This document shows positions 35,371 to 43,636 of a stretch of 64,000 nt of DNA, in pieces. The notes beneath the pieces were generated by a model. The model did no database searches. It was not told where the DNA came from and saw only the letters and a list, made by a program, of their open reading frames with translations. The translations under genes and the position numbers were made by a program. The stretch comes from Saccharothrix syringae. Lineage in GTDB: Bacteria > Actinomycetota > Actinomycetes > Mycobacteriales > Pseudonocardiaceae. The stretch is from assembly GCF_009498035.1 (NCBI RefSeq), contig NZ_CP034550.1:6386001-6450000 (forward strand), given 5' to 3'. The number at the start of each line of letters is the position of its first letter. The stretch's first letter is position 1.

Positions 35371-36057
35371 TCATCCGGCCGACGGCCGGGGAACCGCGCC
35401 CGCCCCGAACATCAACGACAGCTGCGCCTCCGAGCCGGCGCGGTGGGTGTCCATCAACTCGACCAGGCGTTCCAGGTCGCCCGAGCCCAATGCGGCCAGC
35501 ATGTCCCGGTGCTCGGCGAGGATGCGTGCCCGCGCGGCCTCGTCGTAGAGGTACACCGCGTGGTAGGGCAACGCCCACGTCCAGATGCGGTTGATCTCGG
35601 CGACCACCAGGTTCAGCCCGCTCAGCCCGAAGATCGCCTGGTGGAAGGCGCTGTTGGCCTCCCGCATCCGGGGCAGGTCCAGATCGGCGGCGGCCCGTTC
35701 GACGTCCTCGGCGAACGACCGGATCCGGTCCAGCTGCCCGGTACCCGGCCGCGGCAGGCTGCGGATCACCTCGGTCTCCAGCAGCCGCCGCATCAGGTAC
35801 ACCTGGTCGAACTCCGGGCGGCTCAACCGCGCCACGGCGAAGCCCACGTTGTGCTCGTGCGCCACCAGCCCGTCGGCGACCAGCTGCCGCAGGCCCTCGC
35901 GCACCGGCAGCCGGCTCACCCCGAGCACGGCGGCCATCTGCTCCTGCCGGATCTGCTGACCCGGCAGCAGGTCACCCGAGACGATCATCCGCTTGATGCC
36001 GTCGACCACGCGCGACACGGCCTGGTCCGCGGCGTCGGCGCTCCTCTTGGCGGGCAT
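35371..36057 (-). CDS. GntR-family regulator, FCD type
   Basis: A 228-residue regulator. The winged helix is RVVDGIKRMIVSGDLLPGQQIRQEQMAAVLGVSRLPVREGLRQL, and the C-terminal FCD effector domain includes ANSAFHQAIFGLSG and AEHRDMLAAL with metal-binding His residues. ATG 36057 has AGGAG five bases upstream; GTG 36063 is an alternative. It probably acts on ATTGGATCCAAT just downstream and maybe on the palindrome at 36080. FCD proteins sense organic acids or acyl-CoAs. Confidence 0.9.
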   Translation of the reverse strand: MPAKRSADAADQAVSRVVDGIKRMIVSGDLLPGQQIRQEQMAAVLGVSRLPVREGLRQLVADGLVAHEHNVGFAVARLSRPEFDQVYLMRRLLETEVIRSLPRPGTGQLDRIRSFAEDVERAAADLDLPRMREANSAFHQAIFGLSGLNLVVAEINRIWTWALPYHAVYLYDEAARARILAEHRDMLAALGSGDLERLVELMDTHRAGSEAQLSLMFGAGAVPRPSAG

Positions 36058-36079
36058 GGGCACTCCTCACGATCCGCAC

Positions 36080-36091
36080 CACCGTACGGTG
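36080..36091. promoter_or_regulatory. CACCGTACGGTG palindrome
   Basis: A perfect 12-bp palindrome 22 bases upstream of the GntR start at 36057. It is placed for autoregulation of the GntR gene; the binding protein is unknown. Confidence 0.4.
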
Positions 36092-36139
36092 CGCGGCCGG
36101 GTGGGCGGTGACGGCGCACCGGTCCCGCCCACCCGCCGG

Positions 36140-36886
36140 TCAGGACGTGACGCTGCCGCCGTTGAGGTCGAGGATCTGCCCCGTCAGCCAGGACGCCTCC
36201 TGCGAGGCCAGGTAGACCACGGCCGCGCCGACGTCCTCGGGCGTACCCAGTCGCCGGGTGGGGATCTTCTGCGCGAACACCTCGGTGGCCGCCCCGGCGG
36301 CGTTGGTCTGCAACCCCAGGGCCAGCGTGTTGACCGTGACACCGGAGGGCGCCAGCTCCTGCGACAGGTGCCGCATGAAGCCCTCCACCCCGCTCTTGCC
36401 CGCTCCGTAGAGCGACAGGCCCTGGTCGGAGCCCGTGCGGGCGGCCCCGGAGGAGATCTGCACGATGCGCCCCCACCCGGCCTCGCACATGTCGTCCACG
36501 ACCGCCGAGACGCAGTTCATCGCGCCGAACAGGTTGATCTCGATCGGCGCGCGCCACCGGCTCGGGTCGAGGGTGCGGAAGTGCCCCTGCCCGAAGTCGG
36601 CGGCGATGCCAGCGTTGTGCACCATGATGTTGACGGAACGCCCCAGCCCTTCGCGAGCGCGCGCCACGGCTTCCTTGACCGCCTCGCGGTCGGTGACGTC
36701 GAACGGCACCGCCACCGCCACGCCACCGGCCGCCACGATCTCCTCCGCGACCGCCTCGGCCCGCTCGGTGACCAGGTCGTTGACCGCCACCCCCGCGCCC
36801 CGTGCCGCCAGGGCGCGGACGATACCCGCGCCCGCGTTCTGACCGGCTCCGGTGACCAGGGCCGCGTGACCCGACAGATCGAACAT
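36140..36886 (-). CDS. Short-chain dehydrogenase/reductase
   Basis: A 248-residue SDR. The cofactor motif reads TGAGQNAGAG (one residue longer than the standard TGxxxGIG), followed by VNDLV, HNAG and the active-site YGAGKSG, and ends ILDLNGGSVTS. ATG 36886 is preceded by GGAAGAGGACGACG. It lies between the VOC-protein gene and the GntR gene on one strand. It is likely a 3-oxoacyl or hydroxyacyl reductase, or an alcohol dehydrogenase, in the same pathway. Confidence 0.85.
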   Translation of the reverse strand: MFDLSGHAALVTGAGQNAGAGIVRALAARGAGVAVNDLVTERAEAVAEEIVAAGGVAVAVPFDVTDREAVKEAVARAREGLGRSVNIMVHNAGIAADFGQGHFRTLDPSRWRAPIEINLFGAMNCVSAVVDDMCEAGWGRIVQISSGAARTGSDQGLSLYGAGKSGVEGFMRHLSQELAPSGVTVNTLALGLQTNAAGAATEVFAQKIPTRRLGTPEDVGAAVVYLASQEASWLTGQILDLNGGSVTS

Positions 36887-36927
36887 CGTCGTCCTCTTCC
36901 CGTGCGTCGTGGTCGTCGCGACAGCCC

Positions 36928-37317
36928 TCACGAGCCCTGCACCAGCTCCAGCGCGTGACCCTCCGGATCGGTCACCACGGCCACCCGCATCCCGGTCCCG
37001 GGCAGCGTCCTGGGCTCGACGCGCACGGAACCACCGGCCGCCACGGCGGCGCGCACGACCTCGGCGACGTCGGCGACGCCGAAGCCGAGCACGACCTCGC
37101 CCGCCGGTGGAACGGCCCGGTCGGGGTAGTGCACCAGCAGCACGGTCGGTCCCGCACCGGCCCCGGCGAGCACGAGCTGCTCGTAGCGGCCCTCGCCCTC
37201 ACCGCCGGACAGCCGGTGCACGGCCGCCAAGGCGAGGACGAAGCGGTAGAACCCGGCCTGCGCGTCGAGGTCGCCCACGACGACCTTGACGAACGTCAAC
37301 CGCCCACCGTCGTTCAT
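36928..37317 (-). CDS. VOC/glyoxalase-fold protein
   Basis: A 129-residue protein with the vicinal-oxygen-chelate pattern: LTFVKVVVGDLDAQAGFYRFVLAL at the start, PTVLLVHYPDR in the middle and MRVAVVTDPEGHALELVQGS at the end, where the final Glu is a usual metal ligand. ATG 37317 follows GGAGGGGTCC. The family includes glyoxalases, methylmalonyl-CoA epimerases and extradiol dioxygenases. It is short enough to be a single repeat unit working as a dimer. Its exact role here is not known. Confidence 0.8.
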   Translation of the reverse strand: MNDGGRLTFVKVVVGDLDAQAGFYRFVLALAAVHRLSGGEGEGRYEQLVLAGAGAGPTVLLVHYPDRAVPPAGEVVLGFGVADVAEVVRAAVAAGGSVRVEPRTLPGTGMRVAVVTDPEGHALELVQGS

Positions 37318-37388
37318 GGACCCCTCCGGGTAGTGGTGTGTCGCGACGAGTGCAGTAGAGCCGCCGGGTCTCCGGTCCGGTGGCCGGT

Positions 37389-37403
37389 GTTCCACTGAGC
37401 GGG
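37389..37403. promoter_or_regulatory. GTTCC-N7-GGG motif upstream of the VOC gene
   Basis: GTTCCACTGAGCGGG. Shares the CTGAG core with 35352-35366 and lies 72 bases before the VOC start at 37317. The right half is weaker than in the other copies. Confidence 0.4.
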
Positions 37404-37411
37404 AGTCCGGG

Positions 37412-38878
37412 TCATCCCGATACCCGGTCGTGCGACGCGTGGGCGGGTTCGAGCTGGGCGAGGAAGGGGTTGCGGTCGGCCTGGCGCGGGTAGCCGGCGA
37501 CGTCCTTGACGCACTCGGGGCACCAGTGGCCCGCGGTGAGGACCAGGCGGGGACTGCCGGTGAACTCGTGGTCGAACGCGCACCGCCACGACAGCGGGGT
37601 GGCGACGTCGCCCTTCGGCACATCGGCGGAGAGTAGCTCTCCCCCGCGGAACGCGGCGGCGTCGCGGTAGTCCGACGCCGTCCACCGGGTGGGGTCCTTG
37701 TCCTCGTCGTAGCCGTGGTCCAAGCGGGACGGCGTGCGGTCCGGCTCGACGGGCCGGAAGCTGTCCCAGCCACCGATGGCCTCGAACTCCGCGCGGGAGC
37801 CGTAGTAGGCCGCGATCGCCTCCTCGTCCCGGTCGCGGACGTAGGCCATCGTGCCGCGCTGCTTGCGGGTGAGCGGCTTCATGACGAGGTTCTTCACCAC
37901 CCACGCCGGTACCCGACCCGCCCTCTTCAACGAGGGGTTGGCGCGCAGCGCCCGGTCCAGGGCGGCGTCGAAGCTGTCGCCGCGGAACGGGACCAGCTCC
38001 TCCAACCGGTCGGAGTCGGTGTACCACTGGCCGTGGAAGTTGCGGGTGGCGAACCAGTTCCGGTCGTACCAGCGCCTCGGGTCGCCGACACCGAGCGCGC
38101 CGGCGATGCACTCCTGGAGCTGCCAGTTGGTCAGCCGCCACGCCTCGCCGCCGCCGATGTTGTAGATCCCGCCCCAGAACTCCTCGGGCACGCCAGGCTC
38201 GCAGATGTTGGCCAGCAGGCGGGCGGCGTCCTCGGCCGAGACCCATTCCATGACGCCGCCGAGCGTGGCGTGCGTCATGATCGGGTCGCGGATCTGGAGC
38301 ATGCCGGGGTGGAAGATGCCGGTCTGGCGCAGCCACGCCCAGCGGGGCAGGCCGGAGTCGACCAATTCCTTCTCGGCGATGACCTTGGTCTGCCCGTACT
38401 CGTCGTAGCGGGAGACGCGCAGCGGGTCGCCGACGCGCCCCCAGTGGTGGGGCGGGTTGCGGTCACCGGTCTGCGCGACCGAGCCGATACCGACGACCGC
38501 GGTGCGGGCGGGGTCGGGTTGGGCGCGCACGGCACGGACGATGTTGCGGATGCTGCCCACGTTGACCCGGTGGGCCAGTTCGGGGTGGTCGTCGGCGAAG
38601 GGCGAGACCACCGCGCCGACGTGCAGCACGAAGTCCGCGCCGCGCACGGAGCGCTCGACCGCGTCGTAGTCGGTCAGGTCGCCGTGGACGACCTGGAGGT
38701 TCTGCATGTCCGCGTAGCGGCGGACCACCTCGGCGTCGCGCCCGCCGGGCAGGACCAGGGCCACGACCTCGACGCGGTCGGCGCGTTCGCGGAACTCGTC
38801 GAGGACCGCACGGCCCCAGTTGCCCGTGGCACCGGTGAGGAAGACGCGGGTTCGCCTGTTTCGCACGTACGGCCTCAC
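37412..38878 (-). CDS. NAD-dependent epimerase/dehydratase with C-terminal zinc-ribbon-like tail
   Basis: A 488-residue extended SDR. The N-terminal cofactor motif is VFLTGATGNWG, and the active-site pattern is YGQTK; residues about 1-310 form the epimerase fold. The last part (about 400-488) reads WRCAFDHEFTGSPRLVL then GHWCPECV, with Cys, His, Cys and Cys placed as in a metal-binding ribbon. I do not recognise this two-part arrangement. Its ATG overlaps the stop of the first GH3 gene by 4 bases, so it belongs to the glycosidase operon. It might oxidise a sugar or hydroxylated ring after deglycosylation. Confidence 0.75.
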   Translation of the reverse strand: MRPYVRNRRTRVFLTGATGNWGRAVLDEFRERADRVEVVALVLPGGRDAEVVRRYADMQNLQVVHGDLTDYDAVERSVRGADFVLHVGAVVSPFADDHPELAHRVNVGSIRNIVRAVRAQPDPARTAVVGIGSVAQTGDRNPPHHWGRVGDPLRVSRYDEYGQTKVIAEKELVDSGLPRWAWLRQTGIFHPGMLQIRDPIMTHATLGGVMEWVSAEDAARLLANICEPGVPEEFWGGIYNIGGGEAWRLTNWQLQECIAGALGVGDPRRWYDRNWFATRNFHGQWYTDSDRLEELVPFRGDSFDAALDRALRANPSLKRAGRVPAWVVKNLVMKPLTRKQRGTMAYVRDRDEEAIAAYYGSRAEFEAIGGWDSFRPVEPDRTPSRLDHGYDEDKDPTRWTASDYRDAAAFRGGELLSADVPKGDVATPLSWRCAFDHEFTGSPRLVLTAGHWCPECVKDVAGYPRQADRNPFLAQLEPAHASHDRVSG

Positions 38879-41124
38879 TTCGCCGGGACGGGGGTGGTGC
38901 TGAGCGGCATGAGCTGCTCCAGCGTGTCCGGCGCGATGGCGCCGTTGGTGAAGGCGAGGAACTGCCGCATGGGCATGGACTCGACCATCTTGAGCCCGTC
39001 GGGGTTCTCGGCGGCCTGCCGCGCGTGCTCCTCGGTCATGCCCGTCCTCATGCGCTCGGTGAGCACGGGCCCGACGGCGGGGTGGGAGAACCAGTCGCCG
39101 ACGGTCGAGTCCAGGGTGAGCTCCCGGACGACGGGGTCACCGGTCAGGGTGATGGTGGCTTGCGCCGACACCTCGTAGGCGTTGTGGCAGATCTGCACGG
39201 CGTACAGGCCTGCCGGTACCACCCATTCCCCGCGTTCGACGTCCCAGTATGCGAAGGCGCGCCGGTCCAGAACGAGCTCGACGGTACGGGTCTCACCGGG
39301 TCCGAGCGCCACCTTGGTGAAGGCGCGCAGTTCCCTCAACGGCCGGCGGACGGGACCGGTGTCGGTGGAGACGTAGAGCTGCACGACGTGCTTGCCCGCG
39401 CGGTCACCGGTGTTGGCGACCGTCACCCGCACCACAGCCCTGTCGTCGCCGGTCGCCTCGACCTCCAGTCCGGTCGTGGCGAAGCTGGTGTAGGACAGGC
39501 CGTGACCGAACGGGTAGCGGACGGGGACGCCGGCGGTGGCGTAGTAGCGGTAGCCGACCAGGACGCCTTCGCCGTAGCGCACGTGCCCCTGCTCGCCGGG
39601 GAAGTTCAGCCAGCTGGGGTTGTCCTCCAGCCGCAGCGGGATGGTCTCGGCCAGGTGGCCGGAGGGGTTGACGACCCCGAACAGGACGTCGGCGAGGGCG
39701 CCGCCGCCGGCCTGGCCGAGCAGGAAGCCCTCGACCACGGCATCGACGTCGTCGTGCCAGCCCTCCAGCGAGACGACACCGCCGTGGGACAGCACGACGA
39801 CGGTGCGCGGTGCGACAGCGGCGACCTCGCGGATGACGGCCACCTGGTCGTCGGGCAGCAGGAGGGTGTCGCGGTCGAAGCCCTCCGACTCCTGGCGGTC
39901 GCCCAGCCCTGCGAAGACCACGGCGACGTCGGCGTCGCGGGCGGTCCGCACCGCCCCGGCGCGCAGGTCGTCCGCGTCACCCTCGTCGTCGACGGTGAAG
40001 CCCTCGGCGTGGGTGACGGTGACGTCCCGCTTCCCCGCCAGGGTTCGGATCTCCTCCAGTGGCAGATCGGTGCGGGTGGTGTTGATGTGCGAGCTGCCGC
40101 CGCCCTGGAACCTCGGTGCGGTGGCGAAGGCGCCGATGACGGCCAGGCGGGTACCGGGTCGGACCGGCAGCACCTCCCCGTCGTTCTTCAACAGCACGAC
40201 CGACTCGGCTGCCAGCTCCCGCGCGAGGGCGTGATGACCCTCGACGTCGAGGTTTCCGGTCGGCTCGTACGGGAGCGCGGTGAGGGCCACGACGCGCCGC
40301 ACCGACTGGTCCACCAGTGCCTCGTCCAGCCGTCCCGCGCGGACCGCTTCGACGACCTGCGCGTCGGTGGCGCCGCCGCTGCCGGGCATCTCCAGGTCCA
40401 TGCCCGCGAGGACACCGGCGACGCGGTCGCTGACCGCGCCCCAGTCCGACACCACGGCGCCGCGGAAGCCCCAGTCCTCGCGCAGCACGTCGGTGAGCAG
40501 CCACCGGTTGTGCGAGGCGTACACGCCGTTGACCTTGTTGTAGGAGCACATCACCGTGGCCGGGTCGGCGTCGCGGACCACCCGTTCGAAGGCGGGCAGG
40601 TAGATCTCGCGCAGCGTGCGCTCGTCCACGTCGGCGCTGACCCGCATCCGCTCGGTCTCCTGGTTGTTCGCCGCGAAGTGCTTCACCGACGCGCCGGGCC
40701 CTTCGGCCTGGAGGGCGTTGACGTGGGCCGCGCCGAGCACACCCGACAGCAGCGGGTCCTCGGAGTAGTACTCGAAGTTGCGCCCGCACAGCGGGGAGCG
40801 CTTGATGTTCACGCCGGGGCCGAGCACGACCGCGACGCCGAACGCGCGGGCTTCCCGGCCGACGGCGGCGCCGAGGCGGGCGGCCACGTCCGGGTCCCAG
40901 CTGGAGCCCACGGCGACGGCGGGCGGGAAGCACGTGGCGGGCCGGCTGCCGTGGATGCCCAGGTGGTCCTGGCCCGCTTCCTGGCAGCGGATGCCGTGCG
41001 GGCCGTCGGTCAGCACGATCGACGGGACGCCGGCGTCGTCGATCGGCTTGGTGGTCCAGAAGTCGCGGCCCGACAGCAGGGCCGCTTTCTGCTCCAGCGA
41101 CAGGGTGGTGGGGTCGATGGTCAC
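38875..41124 (-). CDS. Glycoside hydrolase family 3, beta-glucosidase-like
   Basis: A 749-residue GH3 enzyme with the (beta/alpha)8 barrel, alpha/beta sandwich and fibronectin-III-like domain. The barrel shows VLTDGPHGIR, PGVNIKRSPLCGRNFEYYSEDP and KHFAANNQE; the nucleophile Asp is in VVSDWGAVSDR near residue 227. There is no signal peptide, so it works inside the cell. The final 75 residues form an extra tail beginning LDSTVGDW that is also seen at the ends of the rhamnosidase and the second GH3. The stop is shared with the epimerase start and the ATG overlaps the rhamnosidase stop. Substrates may be glucosides or arabinosides. Confidence 0.92.
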   Translation of the reverse strand: MTIDPTTLSLEQKAALLSGRDFWTTKPIDDAGVPSIVLTDGPHGIRCQEAGQDHLGIHGSRPATCFPPAVAVGSSWDPDVAARLGAAVGREARAFGVAVVLGPGVNIKRSPLCGRNFEYYSEDPLLSGVLGAAHVNALQAEGPGASVKHFAANNQETERMRVSADVDERTLREIYLPAFERVVRDADPATVMCSYNKVNGVYASHNRWLLTDVLREDWGFRGAVVSDWGAVSDRVAGVLAGMDLEMPGSGGATDAQVVEAVRAGRLDEALVDQSVRRVVALTALPYEPTGNLDVEGHHALARELAAESVVLLKNDGEVLPVRPGTRLAVIGAFATAPRFQGGGSSHINTTRTDLPLEEIRTLAGKRDVTVTHAEGFTVDDEGDADDLRAGAVRTARDADVAVVFAGLGDRQESEGFDRDTLLLPDDQVAVIREVAAVAPRTVVVLSHGGVVSLEGWHDDVDAVVEGFLLGQAGGGALADVLFGVVNPSGHLAETIPLRLEDNPSWLNFPGEQGHVRYGEGVLVGYRYYATAGVPVRYPFGHGLSYTSFATTGLEVEATGDDRAVVRVTVANTGDRAGKHVVQLYVSTDTGPVRRPLRELRAFTKVALGPGETRTVELVLDRRAFAYWDVERGEWVVPAGLYAVQICHNAYEVSAQATITLTGDPVVRELTLDSTVGDWFSHPAVGPVLTERMRTGMTEEHARQAAENPDGLKMVESMPMRQFLAFTNGAIAPDTLEQLMPLSTTPVPAK

Positions 41125-43613
41125 GCGGTGGCTCCTTCGGTGGCGGTGGCGAGGGCCTTGGCCAGGTCGTCACGGAGGTCGTCGGAGGCGCCGGGGATGT
41201 AGTCGAGCATCGCGCGCACCGTCATGCCGGCGGCTTCCGGGGCGTTGCCGTCGAGCGGGACGCCGGGGAAGTGGACGGCGAACGCCTCGGTGAACAGCCG
41301 CCAGGCGACGGGGTTGTCGGCGACCTCGCGCAGCGTCGAGTCCAGGCCGAGGTCGGTCTTGTCGTCGACCGCGACCGCGTACTGCCAGTGGTGCTCGCCC
41401 GGGCCGACCTCCTCGGTGACGCGGTCGGGGTGCAGGGGCGGTTCGACCAGGGCGGTCGTGCCCTCGGGCACCTGGACGGCGAGGGTGACCGCGCCGTCGG
41501 CGATCTCCCAGGAGACGCGGACCTCGCCGTGGACGGTGTCGTGGCGCAGGGTCGCGGAGGTCAGGCCGCCGCCCGGTCGCGGGGCGACGCGCATCCGCCG
41601 GTAGCCGGGTTCGACGGCCGACAGCCCACCGACGACGCGGTGCACCCAGTCCACGACCGCGCCGAGGGCGTAGTGGTTCAGCGAGGTCATGCCGGAGGGG
41701 TTGAGCGTGCCGTCGGGACGGATGGAGTCCCACCGCTCCCAGATGGTGGTCGCCCCCTTGGTGACCGGGTAGAGGAACGACGGGCACTGCTGCTCCAGCA
41801 GCAGGAGGTAGGCCGCGTCGAGGTGACCCGTGGTCGAGAGCGCGTCGGTGATCAGCGGTGTTCCGGCGAAGCCGGTGGAGATGCGGTAGCCGCCCTGGGC
41901 GACCAGTGCGGCGAGCCGGTCGCCCGCTCGGCGCTTCTGCGCCTCGTCGAGGATGTCGAAGCTGATGGCGAGCGCGTAGGCGGTCGCGGACTCGTTGGTG
42001 ACCCTGCCGTTCGGCGAGACGTGCTCGGCGAGGAAGGCCGCCCGGACGCGGTCGGCGAGCGCGGCGAACTCCGCGGCATCGTCCTCGCGGCCGAGGACGC
42101 GGGCCGTCTCCGCCATCCGGTGCGTGGTCCGGCACAGGTAGGCGCTCGCGACCAGGTGCGGGTCGGTCTTGCCGCCGGCGGGGTTGTCGGCCGGGGCGTC
42201 CGGGTCCAGCCAGTCGCCGAACTGGAACCCGCTGCTCCACAGGCCGTCGTCGTCGAGGAGTCCGGCGACCTGCCGGGTGAACGCGGCCATCGAGTCGTAG
42301 GCGTCGACGAGTATCGACTCCTGGCCGTACTCCCGGTACAGCGTCCAGGGCAGGTTGACCGCGACGTCGCTCCACAGGGCGGTGGGCGAGGACGGGTACG
42401 GCAGGATGTCGGGCACGACCCAGGGCACGAAGCCCTTCTCCGCCTGCTCGGCGGCCAGGTCGCGCAGCCACGAACCCAACACGCCGCGCACGTCGTAGAG
42501 GAACGCGGCGGTCGGGGCGAAGGCGTTGATGTCGCCGGTCCAGCCCAGCCGCTCGTCGCGCTGCGGGCAGTCGGTGGGCACGCCGACGAAGTTGTCCCGC
42601 ATCGACCACACCGCGTTGGCGTGCAGACGGTTGAGCAGCGGGTCGGAGGTCTCCAGCCAGCCGGTGCGGCGCATGTCGGAGTGGACGACGACAGCCCGCA
42701 GCGAGTCCGGGGCGAGCGCACCGGGCCAGCCGTCGACTTCGACGTAGCGGAAGCCGTGGAAGGTGAAGCGCGGTTGCCAGCTCTCCGGGCCGCCACCACG
42801 CAGCGTGCACCGGTCGGTGGCCCGGGCGGTGCGCAGGGTCTTCACGTCGATCTCGCCGTCGGTCATCACCTCGGCATGACGCAGGGTGATCGCGCTACCG
42901 GCCTCGCCGGTGACGGTGAACCGGACCCAGCCGGAGACGACCTGACCGAAGTCGACCACCGTCCGGCCGGCCGGGGTGGTGACGACTTCGACCGGGGCCA
43001 GTTCCTCGACGCGGCGGATCGGCTCCGCGACCGGCTCGGTGAGCGACTCCAGCGGCCAGTCGAACGCCTCGACCGCCTCCCATCCGGAGTCGTCGAACCC
43101 CGGGCGGTCCCAGCCGTCGGGTTCGAGCCGCGCGTCGAACTCCTCGCCGTCGTAGATGCCGTTGGCCCGCACGCCTCCGGTGCCCGCGCGGAAGCCGGTG
43201 CCGGTGGTCACCGTCTCGGTGCGGTCGTCGTGCTCCAGCACGAGTTCGAGGTGCAACGCCGGCCGGTCGGCGTAGTGGTTGCGCTTGCCCTCCCAGCCCA
43301 GGCGGCCCAGTGCCCAGCCCTGCCCGACGATCGCACCGACCGCGTTGCGCCCGACGACGAGGGCGTCGGTCACGTCGTGGGAGGACACGACGAGCCGGTG
43401 CCGGTAGGAGGTCCATCCCGGTGCCAGGACCTCGTCGCCGACGACCGCGCCGTTGAGGTGCGGTTCGACGATGCCCAGGCCGGTCACGCGCAGGGTCGCC
43501 CGGGCAGGCCTCTCGGCGAGGTCGAACTCCCGCCGGAAGTACGCCGCCGGTTCGCCTTCGGCGCCGCGGGCGGAGACGGGGGTGATGAAGGCCCCGGTGG
43601 TGGGTCGGGTCAC
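41121..43613 (-). CDS. Alpha-L-rhamnosidase, glycoside hydrolase family 78
   Basis: An 830-residue GH78 enzyme. N-terminal beta-sandwich domains (VTGLGIVEPHLNG, APGWTSYRHRL) precede the (alpha/alpha)6 catalytic domain, which carries the family signature CPQRDERLGWTGD near residue 351 with the catalytic acid region, and WERWDSIRPDGT and SLNHYALGAVVDW further on. It removes terminal alpha-L-rhamnose from plant glycosides. No signal peptide is present. The last about 75 residues, beginning LDSTLREVADNP, match the tails of the two GH3 enzymes. It overlaps the GH3 gene downstream by 4 bases and follows the transporter gene, forming a four-gene operon. Confidence 0.94.
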   Translation of the reverse strand: MTRPTTGAFITPVSARGAEGEPAAYFRREFDLAERPARATLRVTGLGIVEPHLNGAVVGDEVLAPGWTSYRHRLVVSSHDVTDALVVGRNAVGAIVGQGWALGRLGWEGKRNHYADRPALHLELVLEHDDRTETVTTGTGFRAGTGGVRANGIYDGEEFDARLEPDGWDRPGFDDSGWEAVEAFDWPLESLTEPVAEPIRRVEELAPVEVVTTPAGRTVVDFGQVVSGWVRFTVTGEAGSAITLRHAEVMTDGEIDVKTLRTARATDRCTLRGGGPESWQPRFTFHGFRYVEVDGWPGALAPDSLRAVVVHSDMRRTGWLETSDPLLNRLHANAVWSMRDNFVGVPTDCPQRDERLGWTGDINAFAPTAAFLYDVRGVLGSWLRDLAAEQAEKGFVPWVVPDILPYPSSPTALWSDVAVNLPWTLYREYGQESILVDAYDSMAAFTRQVAGLLDDDGLWSSGFQFGDWLDPDAPADNPAGGKTDPHLVASAYLCRTTHRMAETARVLGREDDAAEFAALADRVRAAFLAEHVSPNGRVTNESATAYALAISFDILDEAQKRRAGDRLAALVAQGGYRISTGFAGTPLITDALSTTGHLDAAYLLLLEQQCPSFLYPVTKGATTIWERWDSIRPDGTLNPSGMTSLNHYALGAVVDWVHRVVGGLSAVEPGYRRMRVAPRPGGGLTSATLRHDTVHGEVRVSWEIADGAVTLAVQVPEGTTALVEPPLHPDRVTEEVGPGEHHWQYAVAVDDKTDLGLDSTLREVADNPVAWRLFTEAFAVHFPGVPLDGNAPEAAGMTVRAMLDYIPGASDDLRDDLAKALATATEGATA

Positions 43614-43636
43614 GGTGGGACTCCCGGTGGTGCGGT

